NCBI GenBank assembly: GCA_035715725.1
Contig: DASTKT010000088.1
Span: 1-8,981 of the forward strand
Direction of reading: 5' to 3'
Length of the DNA stretch: 8,981 nt
Source of the DNA: JADGGV01 sp035715725
Lineage (GTDB): Bacteria; Gemmatimonadota; Gemmatimonadetes; Longimicrobiales; RSA9
The notes beneath the pieces were generated by a model, which was given only the letters and a program-made list of their open reading frames with translations, was not told the DNA's origin and ran no database searches. Within the stretch, counting starts at the first letter, position 1; each line of letters opens with the position of its first letter. A program made the translations under genes and the position numbers. This document shows, piece after piece, positions 1 through 6,480 of this stretch.

Positions 1-591
1 CAGCCCGATCTTGATCGGGACGAAGTTCTCGTTGTCCAGCTGCGTGCCGAACTCGTCGGTGTGACCGAAGCCGATGACGTAGCGCCCCTCCACGAAGAAC
101 GCCCAGTTCGAGTCGCCGAGCGGGAAGTCGGCGCCGGCGCCGACCGCCGCCGCCGCGCGGTCGTCGCTGACGCTGCCGCCGAAGCCCGGGATGTCCTTCA
201 CCGCGAGGTGCATGTAGCCGCCGCCGCCGAGCAGGTACGGCGTCCACGACTGCCCCTGCATCCGGAACGGCAGCTTGAGCGTGCCCAGGACCGTGAGCGC
301 CGTCGCGTCGCCGCCGCTCACGTTGTCCGGTACGCCGAACTTCTCCTTGTCCAGCAGGAAGCGGTCGTAGTTCACCTCGCCGCGGAGCTGCAGCGAGCTG
401 CCGAGCGGGATGGCGATCCCGCCCCCTACGTCCAGCCCCCAGTCCCACGCATCGGCCAGGTCCCCCGTCGGCAGCGCCGGCCCCGCGGCCGCGAAGATGC
501 CGATCCCGCTCCCCGACCGCCCCATCCGCTGCGCACTGGCCATGGTCGGCAGTGCCATGACCATCGCCAGCGCGACGATTCCTCTCTTCAT
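1..591 (-). CDS. Outer-membrane beta-barrel protein (3' end outside window)
   Basis: Reading from ATG at 591-589 gives 197 residues without a stop to the window edge. Residues 1-20 form a Sec signal peptide: KR at the N-terminus, a hydrophobic stretch (IVALAMVMAL) and an Ala-Ser-Ala cleavage site before Gln21. The mature part alternates glycine/aromatic-rich strands (GIGIFAAAGPALPTGDL, YLLGGGGYMHLAV, WAFFVEGRYVIGFG), as in OmpA-like/OMP_b-brl small barrels. It runs out in VPIKIGL, which resembles a last strand, so probably only a few residues are missing. The start is supported by GGAG (complement of 599-602) 7 nt upstream. The gene is divergent from the FKBP gene, 156 bp away. I see no specific ligand signature; a structural or pore-forming role in the outer membrane is inferred from the fold only. 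Confidence 0.85.
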   Translation of the reverse strand, partial: MKRGIVALAMVMALPTMASAQRMGRSGSGIGIFAAAGPALPTGDLADAWDWGLDVGGGIAIPLGSSLQLRGEVNYDRFLLDKEKFGVPDNVSGGDATALTVLGTLKLPFRMQGQSWTPYLLGGGGYMHLAVKDIPGFGGSVSDDRAAAAVGAGADFPLGDSNWAFFVEGRYVIGFGHTDEFGTQLDNENFVPIKIGL

Positions 592-747
592 GCGTCGACT
601 CCGTCTATGTGTGAGACCGCCTCGACCGAGGCCGTGCCCGGTGCAAGGACGGGACCAACCCCCGGATTGGCGCGGACTTGCCTCGCCTCCGCACCCTCGC
701 CAGTTTCCGGGGAACCCATACGACATCCCCCCGAGGAGTGCCGCACG

Positions 748-1209
748 ATGCGACGTCTGCTACCGCTGCTCGCCGGCCTCGCGCTGGTGGCCACCGCCTG
801 CTCCAGCGCCACCGACGCGGACCACCCCGATTGGTCCGACCCCACGACGATCAAGTACTACCCGGGGCTCAAGGTCGACCTGTCGCAGATGACGAAGACC
901 ACCGCCGGCAACTACTACCAGGACCTCGCCCCCGGCAGCGGCCGCACGCTCAAGGCCGGCAACCGCGCGACCGTCGACTACACCGTCTGGTATCCGAACG
1001 GCACCATGCTCGATCGGGGCACGAACACCGCCTTCCGGCTCGCCCAGGACAGCGTCATCCCCGGCTGGGTCGACGCCGTGCCCGGGATGAAGGAGGGCGG
1101 CGAGCGCAAGCTCGTGATCCCGCCGTCGCAGGCCTACGGCGACAAGAACACTCTCGTCTTCGACGTCGTCCTCAGGACGATCAACGACACCACTTCGTCA
1201 CAGCCGTGA
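748..1209 (+). CDS. FKBP-type peptidyl-prolyl cis-trans isomerase, lipoprotein
   Basis: 153 residues from ATG 748, preceded by GAGGAG (733-738) with a 9-nt spacing. Residues 1-17 are a lipoprotein signal peptide ending in LVATA-Cys18, so the protein should be lipid-anchored in the envelope and act on periplasmic proline bonds. The FKBP domain spans about 64-145. It contains VDYTVWYPNG (76-85), LD at 88-89, F96, VIPGW (103-107), GMKEGGERKLVIPP (113-126), AYG (129-131) and LVFDVVLRTI (136-145). These cover most of the hydrophobic active-site residues of FKBP12 (Tyr26, Asp37, Phe46, Val55, Ile56, Trp59, Tyr82, Phe99 equivalents). The 80s loop normally found between AYG and LVFDV (roughly ten residues with an IPPN motif) is reduced to DKNT, so one active-site wall is missing. 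The stop TGA overlaps a GTG in the next frame, which opens the asparaginase remnant. Family assignment is secure; activity is uncertain because of the loop. Confidence 0.93.
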   Translation: MRRLLPLLAGLALVATACSSATDADHPDWSDPTTIKYYPGLKVDLSQMTKTTAGNYYQDLAPGSGRTLKAGNRATVDYTVWYPNGTMLDRGTNTAFRLAQDSVIPGWVDAVPGMKEGGERKLVIPPSQAYGDKNTLVFDVVLRTINDTTSSQP

Positions 1210-1562
1210 CCGCCACCGGCGGGATGAGCAACAAGCGCTGGGGCCGCGTCGGCGACTCGCCCATCATCGGCGCCGACACCTACGCCGACAACGCGAGTTG
1301 CGCCGTCTCCGCCACCGGCGACGGCGAGTACTTCATCCGCGCCACCGCCGCCCGCGACATCTGCGCCCGCGTCGAGTACCTCGGCAAAGCCCCCGAGACC
1401 GCCGGCCGCGAGGTCCTCGACCGCATCGGCAAGCTCGGCGGCGAGGGCGGCGTCATCATCCTCGCCCGCGACGGCCGCTTCGCCACGCCCTTCAACTCGG
1501 AGGGGATGTACCGGGGATGGGTCGGGCCGGACGGGAAGGTGAGCGTGGAGATCTACCGGTAG
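1206..1562 (+). pseudogene. C-terminal remnant of plant-type (Ntn) L-asparaginase / isoaspartyl peptidase
   Basis: This frame reads through TATGGMSNKRWGRVGDSPII, a GEYFIRA segment, GGEGG and FNSEGMYRG, ending in VEIYR. These are the beta-subunit signatures of IaaA-type asparaginases, which hydrolyse Asn or beta-aspartyl peptides. Counting from the GTG at 1206, Thr4, Arg14, Asp17 and Thr37 fall at exactly the spacing of E. coli EcAIII Thr197, Arg207, Asp210 and Thr230, so the substrate-binding residues are intact. The nucleophilic Thr179 equivalent would be 18 residues before Thr4, where the DNA codes FKBP in another frame and has no homology. The whole alpha subunit (about 180 residues) is therefore absent. 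Homology begins at about 1200-1203, right at the FKBP stop. A fragment of 118 residues could be translated by coupling through the GTGA overlap (1206-1209), but it cannot self-process or catalyse. The absence of internal stops suggests a recent deletion, or retention for another use. Confidence 0.85.
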
Positions 1563-1687
1563 TTGCAGTTCCCGCTCTCGCCTACGCTCCCGCTCCCGCC
1601 CCCGGGACCCCCTCGCACCCGACCCGCCCGGCTTCTCCTGGACCATCCGCGCCCCGCTCCCCCGACCCCTCCCCCGCCCCATTCCTC

Positions 1688-1717
1688 TTGACGTTCGACA
1701 GGAGTCCGCCGCATCCT
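1688..1717 (+). promoter_or_regulatory. Candidate sigma70-type promoter of the padR-permease unit
   Basis: TTGACG (1688-1693) is a near-perfect -35 box. The best -10 at a legal distance is CATCCT (1712-1717, 18-bp spacer), which matches only three of six consensus bases. The predicted start point, near 1724, would lie inside the palindrome at 1718-1734. The -35 also lies within the upstream operator copy. This geometry fits autorepression. The -35 is convincing; the -10 is weak. Confidence 0.4.
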
Positions 1718-1736
1718 CTGTCGACGGTCGACAGGA
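1688..1736 (+). promoter_or_regulatory. Tandem operator: palindrome plus upstream partial copy, probable PadR binding sites
   Basis: CTGTCGACGGTCGACAG at 1718-1734 is a perfect palindrome with 8-bp arms around one central base. The 16 bases at 1721-1736 (TCGACGGTCGACAGGA) are repeated at 1688-1703 (TTGACGTTCGACAGGA) with 14 of 16 matching. The two copies are 33 bp apart, about three helical turns, so both would face the same side of the helix. The sites lie 38-86 bp upstream of the PadR start codon. PadR-family proteins are dimeric winged-helix regulators that often bind their own promoter at dyad sites. Binding by this PadR is inference from position and symmetry. Confidence 0.6.
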
Positions 1737-1773
1737 AGGCCCCGGGGACGGGGCGTCGCGCGAAGGAGAGGGG

Positions 1774-2106
1774 ATGGGCACGCCACAATCGGACGTCCTG
1801 CAGGGGACGCTGGAGCTGCTGATCCTGAAGACGTTGTCGCTGGCGCCGATGCACGGGTGGGGGATTAGCCAGCGGATCCAGCAGGTTTCGCGGGACGTGC
1901 TGCAGGTGAACCAGGGCTCGCTGTATCCGGCGCTGCACCGGCTGGAGCGGAAGGGGTGGATCGGGTCGGAGTGGGCGACGACGGAGAACAACCGGAAGGC
2001 GAAGTACTATCGGCTGACGACGGCGGGGCGGCGGGCGCTGGGGGACGAGACGGCGAGCTGGCGGCGGTTCGCGGGGGCGGTGGAGCTGATCCTGGAGCTG
2101 CCGTAG
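1774..2106 (+). CDS. PadR-family transcriptional regulator
   Basis: 110 residues, start ATG 1774 preceded by AAGGAG (1763-1768). The whole protein is a PadR winged helix-turn-helix. It has LQGTLELLILKTLSLAPMHG (residues 9-28), GISQRI, then the recognition/wing core GSLYPALHRLERKGWI, and ENNRKAKYYRLTTAGR, which forms the wing and last strand of the domain. A single C-terminal helix (about residues 85-110) remains for dimerisation, as in the short PadR subfamily associated with ADOP permeases. It is expected to be a ligand- or stress-responsive repressor. The permease gene starts 78 bp downstream on the same strand with no visible terminator between, so co-transcription is likely. The palindrome just upstream is its best candidate operator. 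The inducer is unknown. Confidence 0.95.
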   Translation: MGTPQSDVLQGTLELLILKTLSLAPMHGWGISQRIQQVSRDVLQVNQGSLYPALHRLERKGWIGSEWATTENNRKAKYYRLTTAGRRALGDETASWRRFAGAVELILELP

Positions 2107-2184
2107 GGCGGTGCGGCCGCGGAGCGCGGAGGGCCGCCGGGGGAGTCCCGGCGGGGGCGAACGCAGCGGAACGGACGGACGCGC

Positions 2185-4917
2185 ATGATTCGGCTGGCGG
2201 GAGCACTCCGGTGGCTGGGCGGGTGGTTCGGGCGCGGTCGGCGGGAGCGGGAGCTGGCGGACGAGCTGGCGTTCCACCTCGAGATGGCGACGGAGCAGAA
2301 CATCGCACGGGGGATGAGCGCGGCGGAGGCGCGCCGGGCGGCGCTCCTCGCGTTCGGCGGCGTGGAGCGCTTCAAGGAGGAGGCGCGGGATGCGCGCGGC
2401 ACGCGCCTCCTCGAGAACTTCGCGGGCGACGTGCGCTACGCCGCGCGCGGGCTGCGCCGCGCGCCCGGCTTCACCGCGGCGGCCGTCGTCACGCTGGGGC
2501 TCGGCATCGGCGCGAATAGCGCGATCTTCAGCGCCGTGGACGCCGTGCTGCTCCGGCCGCCGCCGTTCCCGGCGCCGGGGCGGCTGGTGCTGCTCTGGGG
2601 GCAGCGTCCGGACGCGGGCTCGCCGGAGCTTCCGATCTCGTACCCGAACTTCCGGGACCTGCGCGAGGCGACGTCGGCGTTCGCCGGCGTCGCGGCGTGG
2701 AGCTCCTTCGAGGACTCGCGGCTGGTGCTGACCGGCGCGGGGGAGCCGGAGCAGCTCCGCTTCGGCGTCGCCTCCGGCGACTTCTTCGACGTGCTCGGCG
2801 TGTGGCCCGTGGCCGGGCGGACGTTCACGCCGGCGGACGACGAGGCGCGCAGCGGTCCCGTCGTGCTGGTCTCGGAGGGTCTCTGGCGGCGCCGGCTCGG
2901 CGGCGAGCCGGGCGCCGTCGGGCGGAGCCTCACGCTCGACGGGCGGCCCTACACCGTTGTCGGCGTGCTCCCGGCGAGCTTCCGCTTCGGCGGCGACCGG
3001 CATGCGCCGGACGTCTGGATCCCGCTCGGCCAGGACCCGGCCGGCACCGGGCCGCGCTCGCGGCAGTTCGCGCGCGGCGCATCGTTCCTCGGCGTCGTCG
3101 CCAGGCTGCGGCCGGGCGTCGGCGTCGGGCGCGCGCAGGCGGACGCGGATGCCGCCGCCGCGCGCCTGGCGGAGCGCTATCCCCACTTCGACCGGGAGTG
3201 GCGCATCCGCGTCGTGCCGCTGGCGGAGCGCGCGGTCGAGGGCCGCCGGCCCACGCTGCTCGTGCTCCTGGCCGCGGTGGGATGCGTGCTGCTCATCGCC
3301 TGCGCGAACGTGGCGAACCTGCTGCTCGCGCGGGGCACCACCCGCGCCCGCGAGCTGGCGCTCCGGACCGCGCTCGGCGCCGGGCGCGCGCGGATCGTGG
3401 TGCAGCTCCTGACCGAGGCCGGCGTCCTCGCGCTGGCCGGCGGCGCGCTCGGGCTCGCCGCGGCCGCGGGGCTGCTCCGCCTCCTCGGCCACCTCGACCT
3501 GGCTTCGCCCAGCGTCTTCGTGCCGTACACCACGCCGACCACGGCCCTGCGCGTCGACGGCCGCGCCCTGGCCTTCACGCTCGCGCTCTGCGCCGCGACG
3601 ACCGCGCTCGCCGGACTCTGGCCCGCGCTGCACGCCGCCCGTGGCGGCTCGGCCTCGCGCCTCGCCGACGGCGGCCGCGGCTCCGACGCGCCCGCCGGGC
3701 GCCGGACGCGGGACGCGCTCGTCGTCGCCGAGATCGCCGTCTCGCTCGTCCTGCTCGCCGGCGCCGGGCTCATGCTGCGCACCCTGACGGCGCTCCGCCG
3801 CGTCGACCCCGGCTTCCACGCCGAGCACGTGCTCACCGCCGAGGTCGGCCTGCCGGACGGCCGCTACGCCGACCCGGACCGGGTCCGCGCCTTCTGGGGA
3901 GCGCTCCTCGAGCGGGCGCGCGCCCTCCCCGGCGTACGCGACGCCGGTGCCGTCCAGCTCCTCCCGCTCGCCGGCATCGGTCCCTCCACCGACTTCGTGC
4001 TCGAGGGCGGGCCGCCGCCCAGGCCCGGCGAGGGGCCGGAGGTCCGCTACGCCGTCGCCACGCCGGGCTACGTCGGCGCGCTCGGCATCCGCGTGCTCCG
4101 CGGACGGGACTTCGACCGGCGAGACGACGAGCGCGCCGCCCGGGTCGCCCTGGTCAGCGAGAGCATGGCGCGCCACTCCTGGCCCGGGCAGGACCCGATC
4201 GGCAAGCGCGTAGCCCTCTCCATCGAGGCGCTCCGCTTCCGCGGCGACGGGCCGCCGATCCTCGACTTCCCCTCCGCCTACAGGACCGTCGTCGGCGTGG
4301 TCGCCGACGTGCGCCACGACGCGCTCTCCCGCGAGCCGGCGCCGCACCTCTACCTCCCGCTGGCGCAGCACCCCGCGCGCGAGATGACCGTCGTGCTGCG
4401 TACCACCGGCGACCCCGCCGCCCTCGCCGCGGCGCTCCGCCGGACCGTCGCGAGCATCGATCCGGCGCAGCCCGTCTCCGACATCCGCGGCATGGAGGAC
4501 GTCGTCGCCCAGACCGTCGGGCAGCCCCGCTACCGTACGCTCCTGCTCGGCCTCTTCGGGGCAGTGGCGGCGCTCCTCGCCGCCATCGGCCTCTACGGCG
4601 TGCTCGCCTACGGGGTGGCCCGACGGACGCGCGAGATCGGTGTCCGCATCGCCCTCGGCGCCACCTCCCGCGACGTCTTCCGCCTCGTCGGCGCCGACGC
4701 GCTCCGCCTGGCCGCCGCCGGCCTCGCCCTCGGCGTCGCCGGCGCCCTGGCGGCGACGCGGATGCTCTCCGGCCTCCTCTTCGGCGTCCGCGCGATCGAC
4801 CCGCTCACGTTCCTCGCCGCCACCGCCGGCCTCCTCGCCGTCGCCGCCGCCGCCGCGTGGCTCCCCGCGCGCCGCGCCGCCTGCGTGGACCCGGCCGACG
4901 CGCTGCGGGCGCCGTAG
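2185..4917 (+). CDS. ADOP-type orphan ABC permease (duplicated MacB_PCD/FtsX domains)
   Basis: 910 residues, typical for the family called acidobacterial duplicated orphan permease. A soluble N-terminal prefix (about 1-85) has the ERELADELAFHLEM segment common to these proteins. TM1 follows at about 96-122 (FTAAAVVTLGLGIGANSAIF), then a first MacB-like periplasmic domain (about 125-350). A first FtsX module has TM segments near 357-380, 410-432 and 460-482; its coupling segment RELALRTALGAG is at 389-400. The second half repeats this: TM at about 511-533, periplasmic domain about 545-778, and FtsX segments near 784-810, 835-857 and 872-896, with REIGVRIALGAT at 816-827. It ends in VDPADALRAP. 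No ATPase is encoded alongside, as is usual for ADOPs. Substrate and direction are unknown; MacB relatives act in mechanotransmission or export. The start at 2185 has only a weak GGAC purine stretch upstream. The last eight codons and the stop lie in a duplicated segment. Confidence 0.93.
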   Translation: MIRLAGALRWLGGWFGRGRRERELADELAFHLEMATEQNIARGMSAAEARRAALLAFGGVERFKEEARDARGTRLLENFAGDVRYAARGLRRAPGFTAAAVVTLGLGIGANSAIFSAVDAVLLRPPPFPAPGRLVLLWGQRPDAGSPELPISYPNFRDLREATSAFAGVAAWSSFEDSRLVLTGAGEPEQLRFGVASGDFFDVLGVWPVAGRTFTPADDEARSGPVVLVSEGLWRRRLGGEPGAVGRSLTLDGRPYTVVGVLPASFRFGGDRHAPDVWIPLGQDPAGTGPRSRQFARGASFLGVVARLRPGVGVGRAQADADAAAARLAERYPHFDREWRIRVVPLAERAVEGRRPTLLVLLAAVGCVLLIACANVANLLLARGTTRARELALRTALGAGRARIVVQLLTEAGVLALAGGALGLAAAAGLLRLLGHLDLASPSVFVPYTTPTTALRVDGRALAFTLALCAATTALAGLWPALHAARGGSASRLADGGRGSDAPAGRRTRDALVVAEIAVSLVLLAGAGLMLRTLTALRRVDPGFHAEHVLTAEVGLPDGRYADPDRVRAFWGALLERARALPGVRDAGAVQLLPLAGIGPSTDFVLEGGPPPRPGEGPEVRYAVATPGYVGALGIRVLRGRDFDRRDDERAARVALVSESMARHSWPGQDPIGKRVALSIEALRFRGDGPPILDFPSAYRTVVGVVADVRHDALSREPAPHLYLPLAQHPAREMTVVLRTTGDPAALAAALRRTVASIDPAQPVSDIRGMEDVVAQTVGQPRYRTLLLGLFGAVAALLAAIGLYGVLAYGVARRTREIGVRIALGATSRDVFRLVGADALRLAAAGLALGVAGALAATRMLSGLLFGVRAIDPLTFLAATAGLLAVAAAAAWLPARRAACVDPADALRAP

Positions 4918-5003
4918 CGGCGGGCGGGGGCGAGCTGCACGCCTTCCGGCCGGACCAGATCACCGGCCGACGCGCTGCGGGCGCCGTAGCGGCGGGCGGG
5001 GGC
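4891..5003 (+). repeat. 41-bp perfect direct repeat spanning the permease stop codon
   Basis: Positions 4891-4931 and 4963-5003 are identical over 41 bases, offset by 72 bp, which is 24 codons and so in frame. The first copy encodes the last eight residues (PADALRAP), the TAG stop and 17 following bases. The second copy reproduces all of this in the same frame after a 31-bp spacer. The codons upstream of copy two (RTRS before PADALRAP) do not resemble the permease C-terminus (CVD before PADALRAP). This favours local duplication over the tail of a second, deleted paralogue. Confidence 0.95.
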
Positions 5004-5067
5004 AGCGGCCACGAGCGAGGACGAGCACGGCAGCCGGAGCCGGAGCGACGCCGCCGAGCACGGCGTA

Positions 5068-5087
5068 GTTGTTGCACCCGCAACGAC
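5068..5087 (+). promoter_or_regulatory. Small inverted repeat upstream of the DUF1540 gene
   Basis: GTTGTTGCACCCGCAACGAC contains arms GTTGC/GCAAC around ACCC. The pairing extends to eight base pairs in RNA if one U-G is allowed. It lies 44 bp before the start codon at 5131. A TTGCAC (5072-5077) inside it could be a -35 box, but no good -10 follows at 16-18 bp. It may be an operator or a leader hairpin; the sequence does not decide. Confidence 0.35.
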
Positions 5088-5130
5088 TTGTGGTCTGAAC
5101 AGCGCACGCTCCCCTGGCCCCGGAGGACCG

Positions 5131-5310
5131 ATGGCCGAACCCATGAGACAGCCGACCCCGGCGATCAGCCGCGTCGCTTCGTGCAGCGCCACGGACTGCT
5201 CCCACAATCGCGACCAGCAGTGCCACGCGGGTGAGATCGAGGTCCGCATGAGCCCGAACGGCGCCATCTGCGGCACGTACGATCCCCAGAAGCCGCAACC
5301 CCGGCCGTAA
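5131..5310 (+). CDS. Small four-cysteine DUF1540-type protein
   Basis: 59 residues from ATG 5131 to TAA 5308-5310, preceded by GGAGGA (5122-5127). A second in-frame ATG at 5143 is less well placed. The body reads ASCSATDCSHNRDQQCHAGE (16-35), then IEV (36-38) and ICGTY (46-50). Cysteines are at 18, 23, 31 and 47. This is the Cys-x4-Cys-x(2)-Asn pattern, then Cys-(H/x)-Ala, Ile-x-Val and Cys-x-Thr-(Phe/Tyr) of DUF1540, a family of small Cys-rich proteins presumed to bind a metal. No signal peptide is present, so it is cytoplasmic. It stands alone between the permease and a terminator hairpin at 5327-5360. The assignment is by motif spacing; the function of the family is unknown. The neighbouring Fur-controlled gene makes an iron link tempting, but nothing here proves it. 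Confidence 0.85.
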   Translation: MAEPMRQPTPAISRVASCSATDCSHNRDQQCHAGEIEVRMSPNGAICGTYDPQKPQPRP

Positions 5311-5326
5311 CGCTCCCTTCCTTCTC

Positions 5327-5360
5327 GCCGGCGGGGGCGCGCGCCATCCCCGCCGGCTTT
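5327..5360 (+). terminator. Terminator-like hairpin after the DUF1540 gene
   Basis: GCCGGCGGGG (5327-5336) pairs perfectly with CCCCGCCGGC (5348-5357) across an 11-nt loop and is followed by only TTT (5358-5360). It begins 17 nt after the DUF1540 stop. The T tail overlaps the -35 box TTGACA of the next promoter, so termination of one unit and initiation of the next are packed together. The stem is very strong; the short T tract lowers confidence in intrinsic termination. Confidence 0.7.
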
Positions 5361-5387
5361 GACACGCCCGGTCGCGGGTGCTACCTT
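5359..5387 (+). promoter_or_regulatory. Sigma70-type promoter of the TPR gene
   Basis: TTGACA (5359-5364) is a perfect -35 box. A 17-bp spacer leads to TACCTT (5382-5387), a -10 box with the key first T, second A and last T. The expected start point, about 5394, lies within the Fur palindrome that begins immediately after the -10. This is the clearest promoter in the window. Confidence 0.75.
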
Positions 5388-5408
5388 TATTGAGAATCAT
5401 TCTCAATA
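5388..5408 (+). promoter_or_regulatory. Fur box (iron-responsive operator)
   Basis: A perfect 21-bp palindrome centred on C5398, with core TGAGAATCATTCTCA (5391-5405). This is the classical 7-1-7 Fur-box arrangement. It abuts the -10 box and covers the predicted transcription start, so iron-loaded Fur bound here should block transcription. AT-rich DNA of this symmetry stands out sharply from the surrounding GC-rich sequence. The only gene it can control in cis is the TPR protein starting at 5436; the upstream gene points toward it and ends in a terminator. Confidence 0.9.
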
Positions 5409-5435
5409 TGCAGGCACCCAGCGCACGAATCATCG

Positions 5436-6461
5436 ATGACACCCCCGATGCCCGACGCCGCGGGTCGGCTCCAGCGGATCGCCGCGGAGACGGCAGGCGA
5501 GCACGCACGCCGCGCCGCGGCGGGCGCCGTCGTGCTGCGCGGCGTGCAGGCGGCACTGGCCGGCGGCGAGGGAGTCCGCTTCCTGGCCGCCCGCGCGCTC
5601 GCGGAGGTGGAGGCGCTCGGGCCGGTGCCGGAGGCGCGGGTCCTGCTCGCGCTGGCGTGCATGGTGGCCGCCGAGCCGGAGCGGGGTCGGGTGGCCGGGT
5701 TGGCGGCGGCGTACGCCGGCGTGCTGGAGGAGTCGTCGCGTTACGCGGAGGCCGGGGCGGTGCTCGAGCTCGCGCGCGGCGTGGCGCCGGAGGACGCGGA
5801 GCTGGCGCTGCACGCGGCGCGGCTGGCGCGCAAGTCGGGAGAGCCGGAGCGGGCGCGGGCGCTGTACCGCGAAGCGGCGGCTCTGGACGCCGCCGGCCCG
5901 CCCGCGGGCGCGGGGCGGATCGCGCGGTTGGCGCAGATGGGCGAGGCGCTGCTGGCGGGCCAGCCGGAGCGGGCGCTGTCGGTCGCGGTGCGGGAGGCGG
6001 TGGTGAGCGGGGATGCGCACGCGGCGGCGGTCGGACTGGAGGAGCGTGCCCGGCTGCGGCGCTCGGCGGGGAACTGGCGCGGCGCCGCGCGGGACCTGGC
6101 GGTGGCGGCGCTTCGTCACCACGGCCGGGTGGACCGGGCGCGCGCGGCGCACCTGCTCGCGGATGTCGCGGTCGCGGGCGGGGATCCGCTGGCGGCGCGG
6201 GAGGCGCTGCTGGCGGCGCTGGCCGTGGGGGACCGGCCGCAGCAGGAGCTGGCGCGGGCACGGCTGCAGGGGCTCTCGCGGGACCTCGGGGACCGGCTCG
6301 GCGTGCGGCGCTGGGGCGGGGCGGGCGGCGCGTCGCCGATGGTGTCGCTGGGGCTGCGCCCGGCGGGGCGGCGGGTGGAGCGCTCGCTGGCGCCCGTGCT
6401 GGCGCGCTGGCGCGGCGTGCTCGAGAACCCGCCGGACGCGCCGGCGGCGCGGGAGGCGTGA
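5436..6461 (+). CDS. TPR-like helical-repeat protein, Fur-controlled, function unknown
   Basis: 341 residues from ATG 5436; an in-frame ATG at 5448 would give 337. Neither start has a Shine-Dalgarno sequence, and the leader is about 42-54 nt. No signal peptide or membrane segment is visible, so it is cytoplasmic. About five TPR-like helix pairs can be read: near 88-120 (YAGVLEESSRYAEAGAVLEL), 122-152 (ARLARKSGEPERARALYREA), 162-195 (MGEALLAGQPERALSVAVRE), 197-228 (ARLRRSAGNWRGAARDLAVA) and 236-265 (LLADVAVAGGDPLAAREALL). They show the G-x-P/x-E-x-A spacing of TPRs. Residues 290-341 are a basic, glycine-rich tail with no recognisable domain. TPR arrays mediate protein binding, so an adaptor role is inferred. 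The promoter at 5359-5387 and the Fur box at 5388-5408 imply induction under iron limitation. No transporter or siderophore gene is adjacent. Confidence 0.82.
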   Translation: MTPPMPDAAGRLQRIAAETAGEHARRAAAGAVVLRGVQAALAGGEGVRFLAARALAEVEALGPVPEARVLLALACMVAAEPERGRVAGLAAAYAGVLEESSRYAEAGAVLELARGVAPEDAELALHAARLARKSGEPERARALYREAAALDAAGPPAGAGRIARLAQMGEALLAGQPERALSVAVREAVVSGDAHAAAVGLEERARLRRSAGNWRGAARDLAVAALRHHGRVDRARAAHLLADVAVAGGDPLAAREALLAALAVGDRPQQELARARLQGLSRDLGDRLGVRRWGGAGGASPMVSLGLRPAGRRVERSLAPVLARWRGVLENPPDAPAAREA

Positions 6462-6480
6462 GGCCGGCCGCATGCCCACC

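Noticed and set aside
61..747. Plus-strand frame running into the FKBP gene, which would add 229 residues at its N-terminus
   Set aside because: It is antisense to the outer membrane protein. The lipoprotein signal and GAGGAG place the FKBP start at 748.
1582..4371. Very long (929-codon) open frame on the minus strand opposite padR and the permease
   Set aside because: It is antisense to two clear genes, has low-complexity Arg/Glu/Ala/Pro composition and no recognisable domain. It is a by-product of high-GC codon usage.
4891..5003. Two-copy repeat as a CRISPR remnant or attachment site pair
   Set aside because: Only two copies, one lying inside coding sequence, with no Cas or integrase gene nearby; a local duplication is simpler.
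5408..5435. Earlier ATG at 5408 just after the Fur box as start of the downstream gene
   Set aside because: It is in a different frame that gives only Arg/Gly-rich sequence; the TPR repeats lie in the frame starting at 5436.
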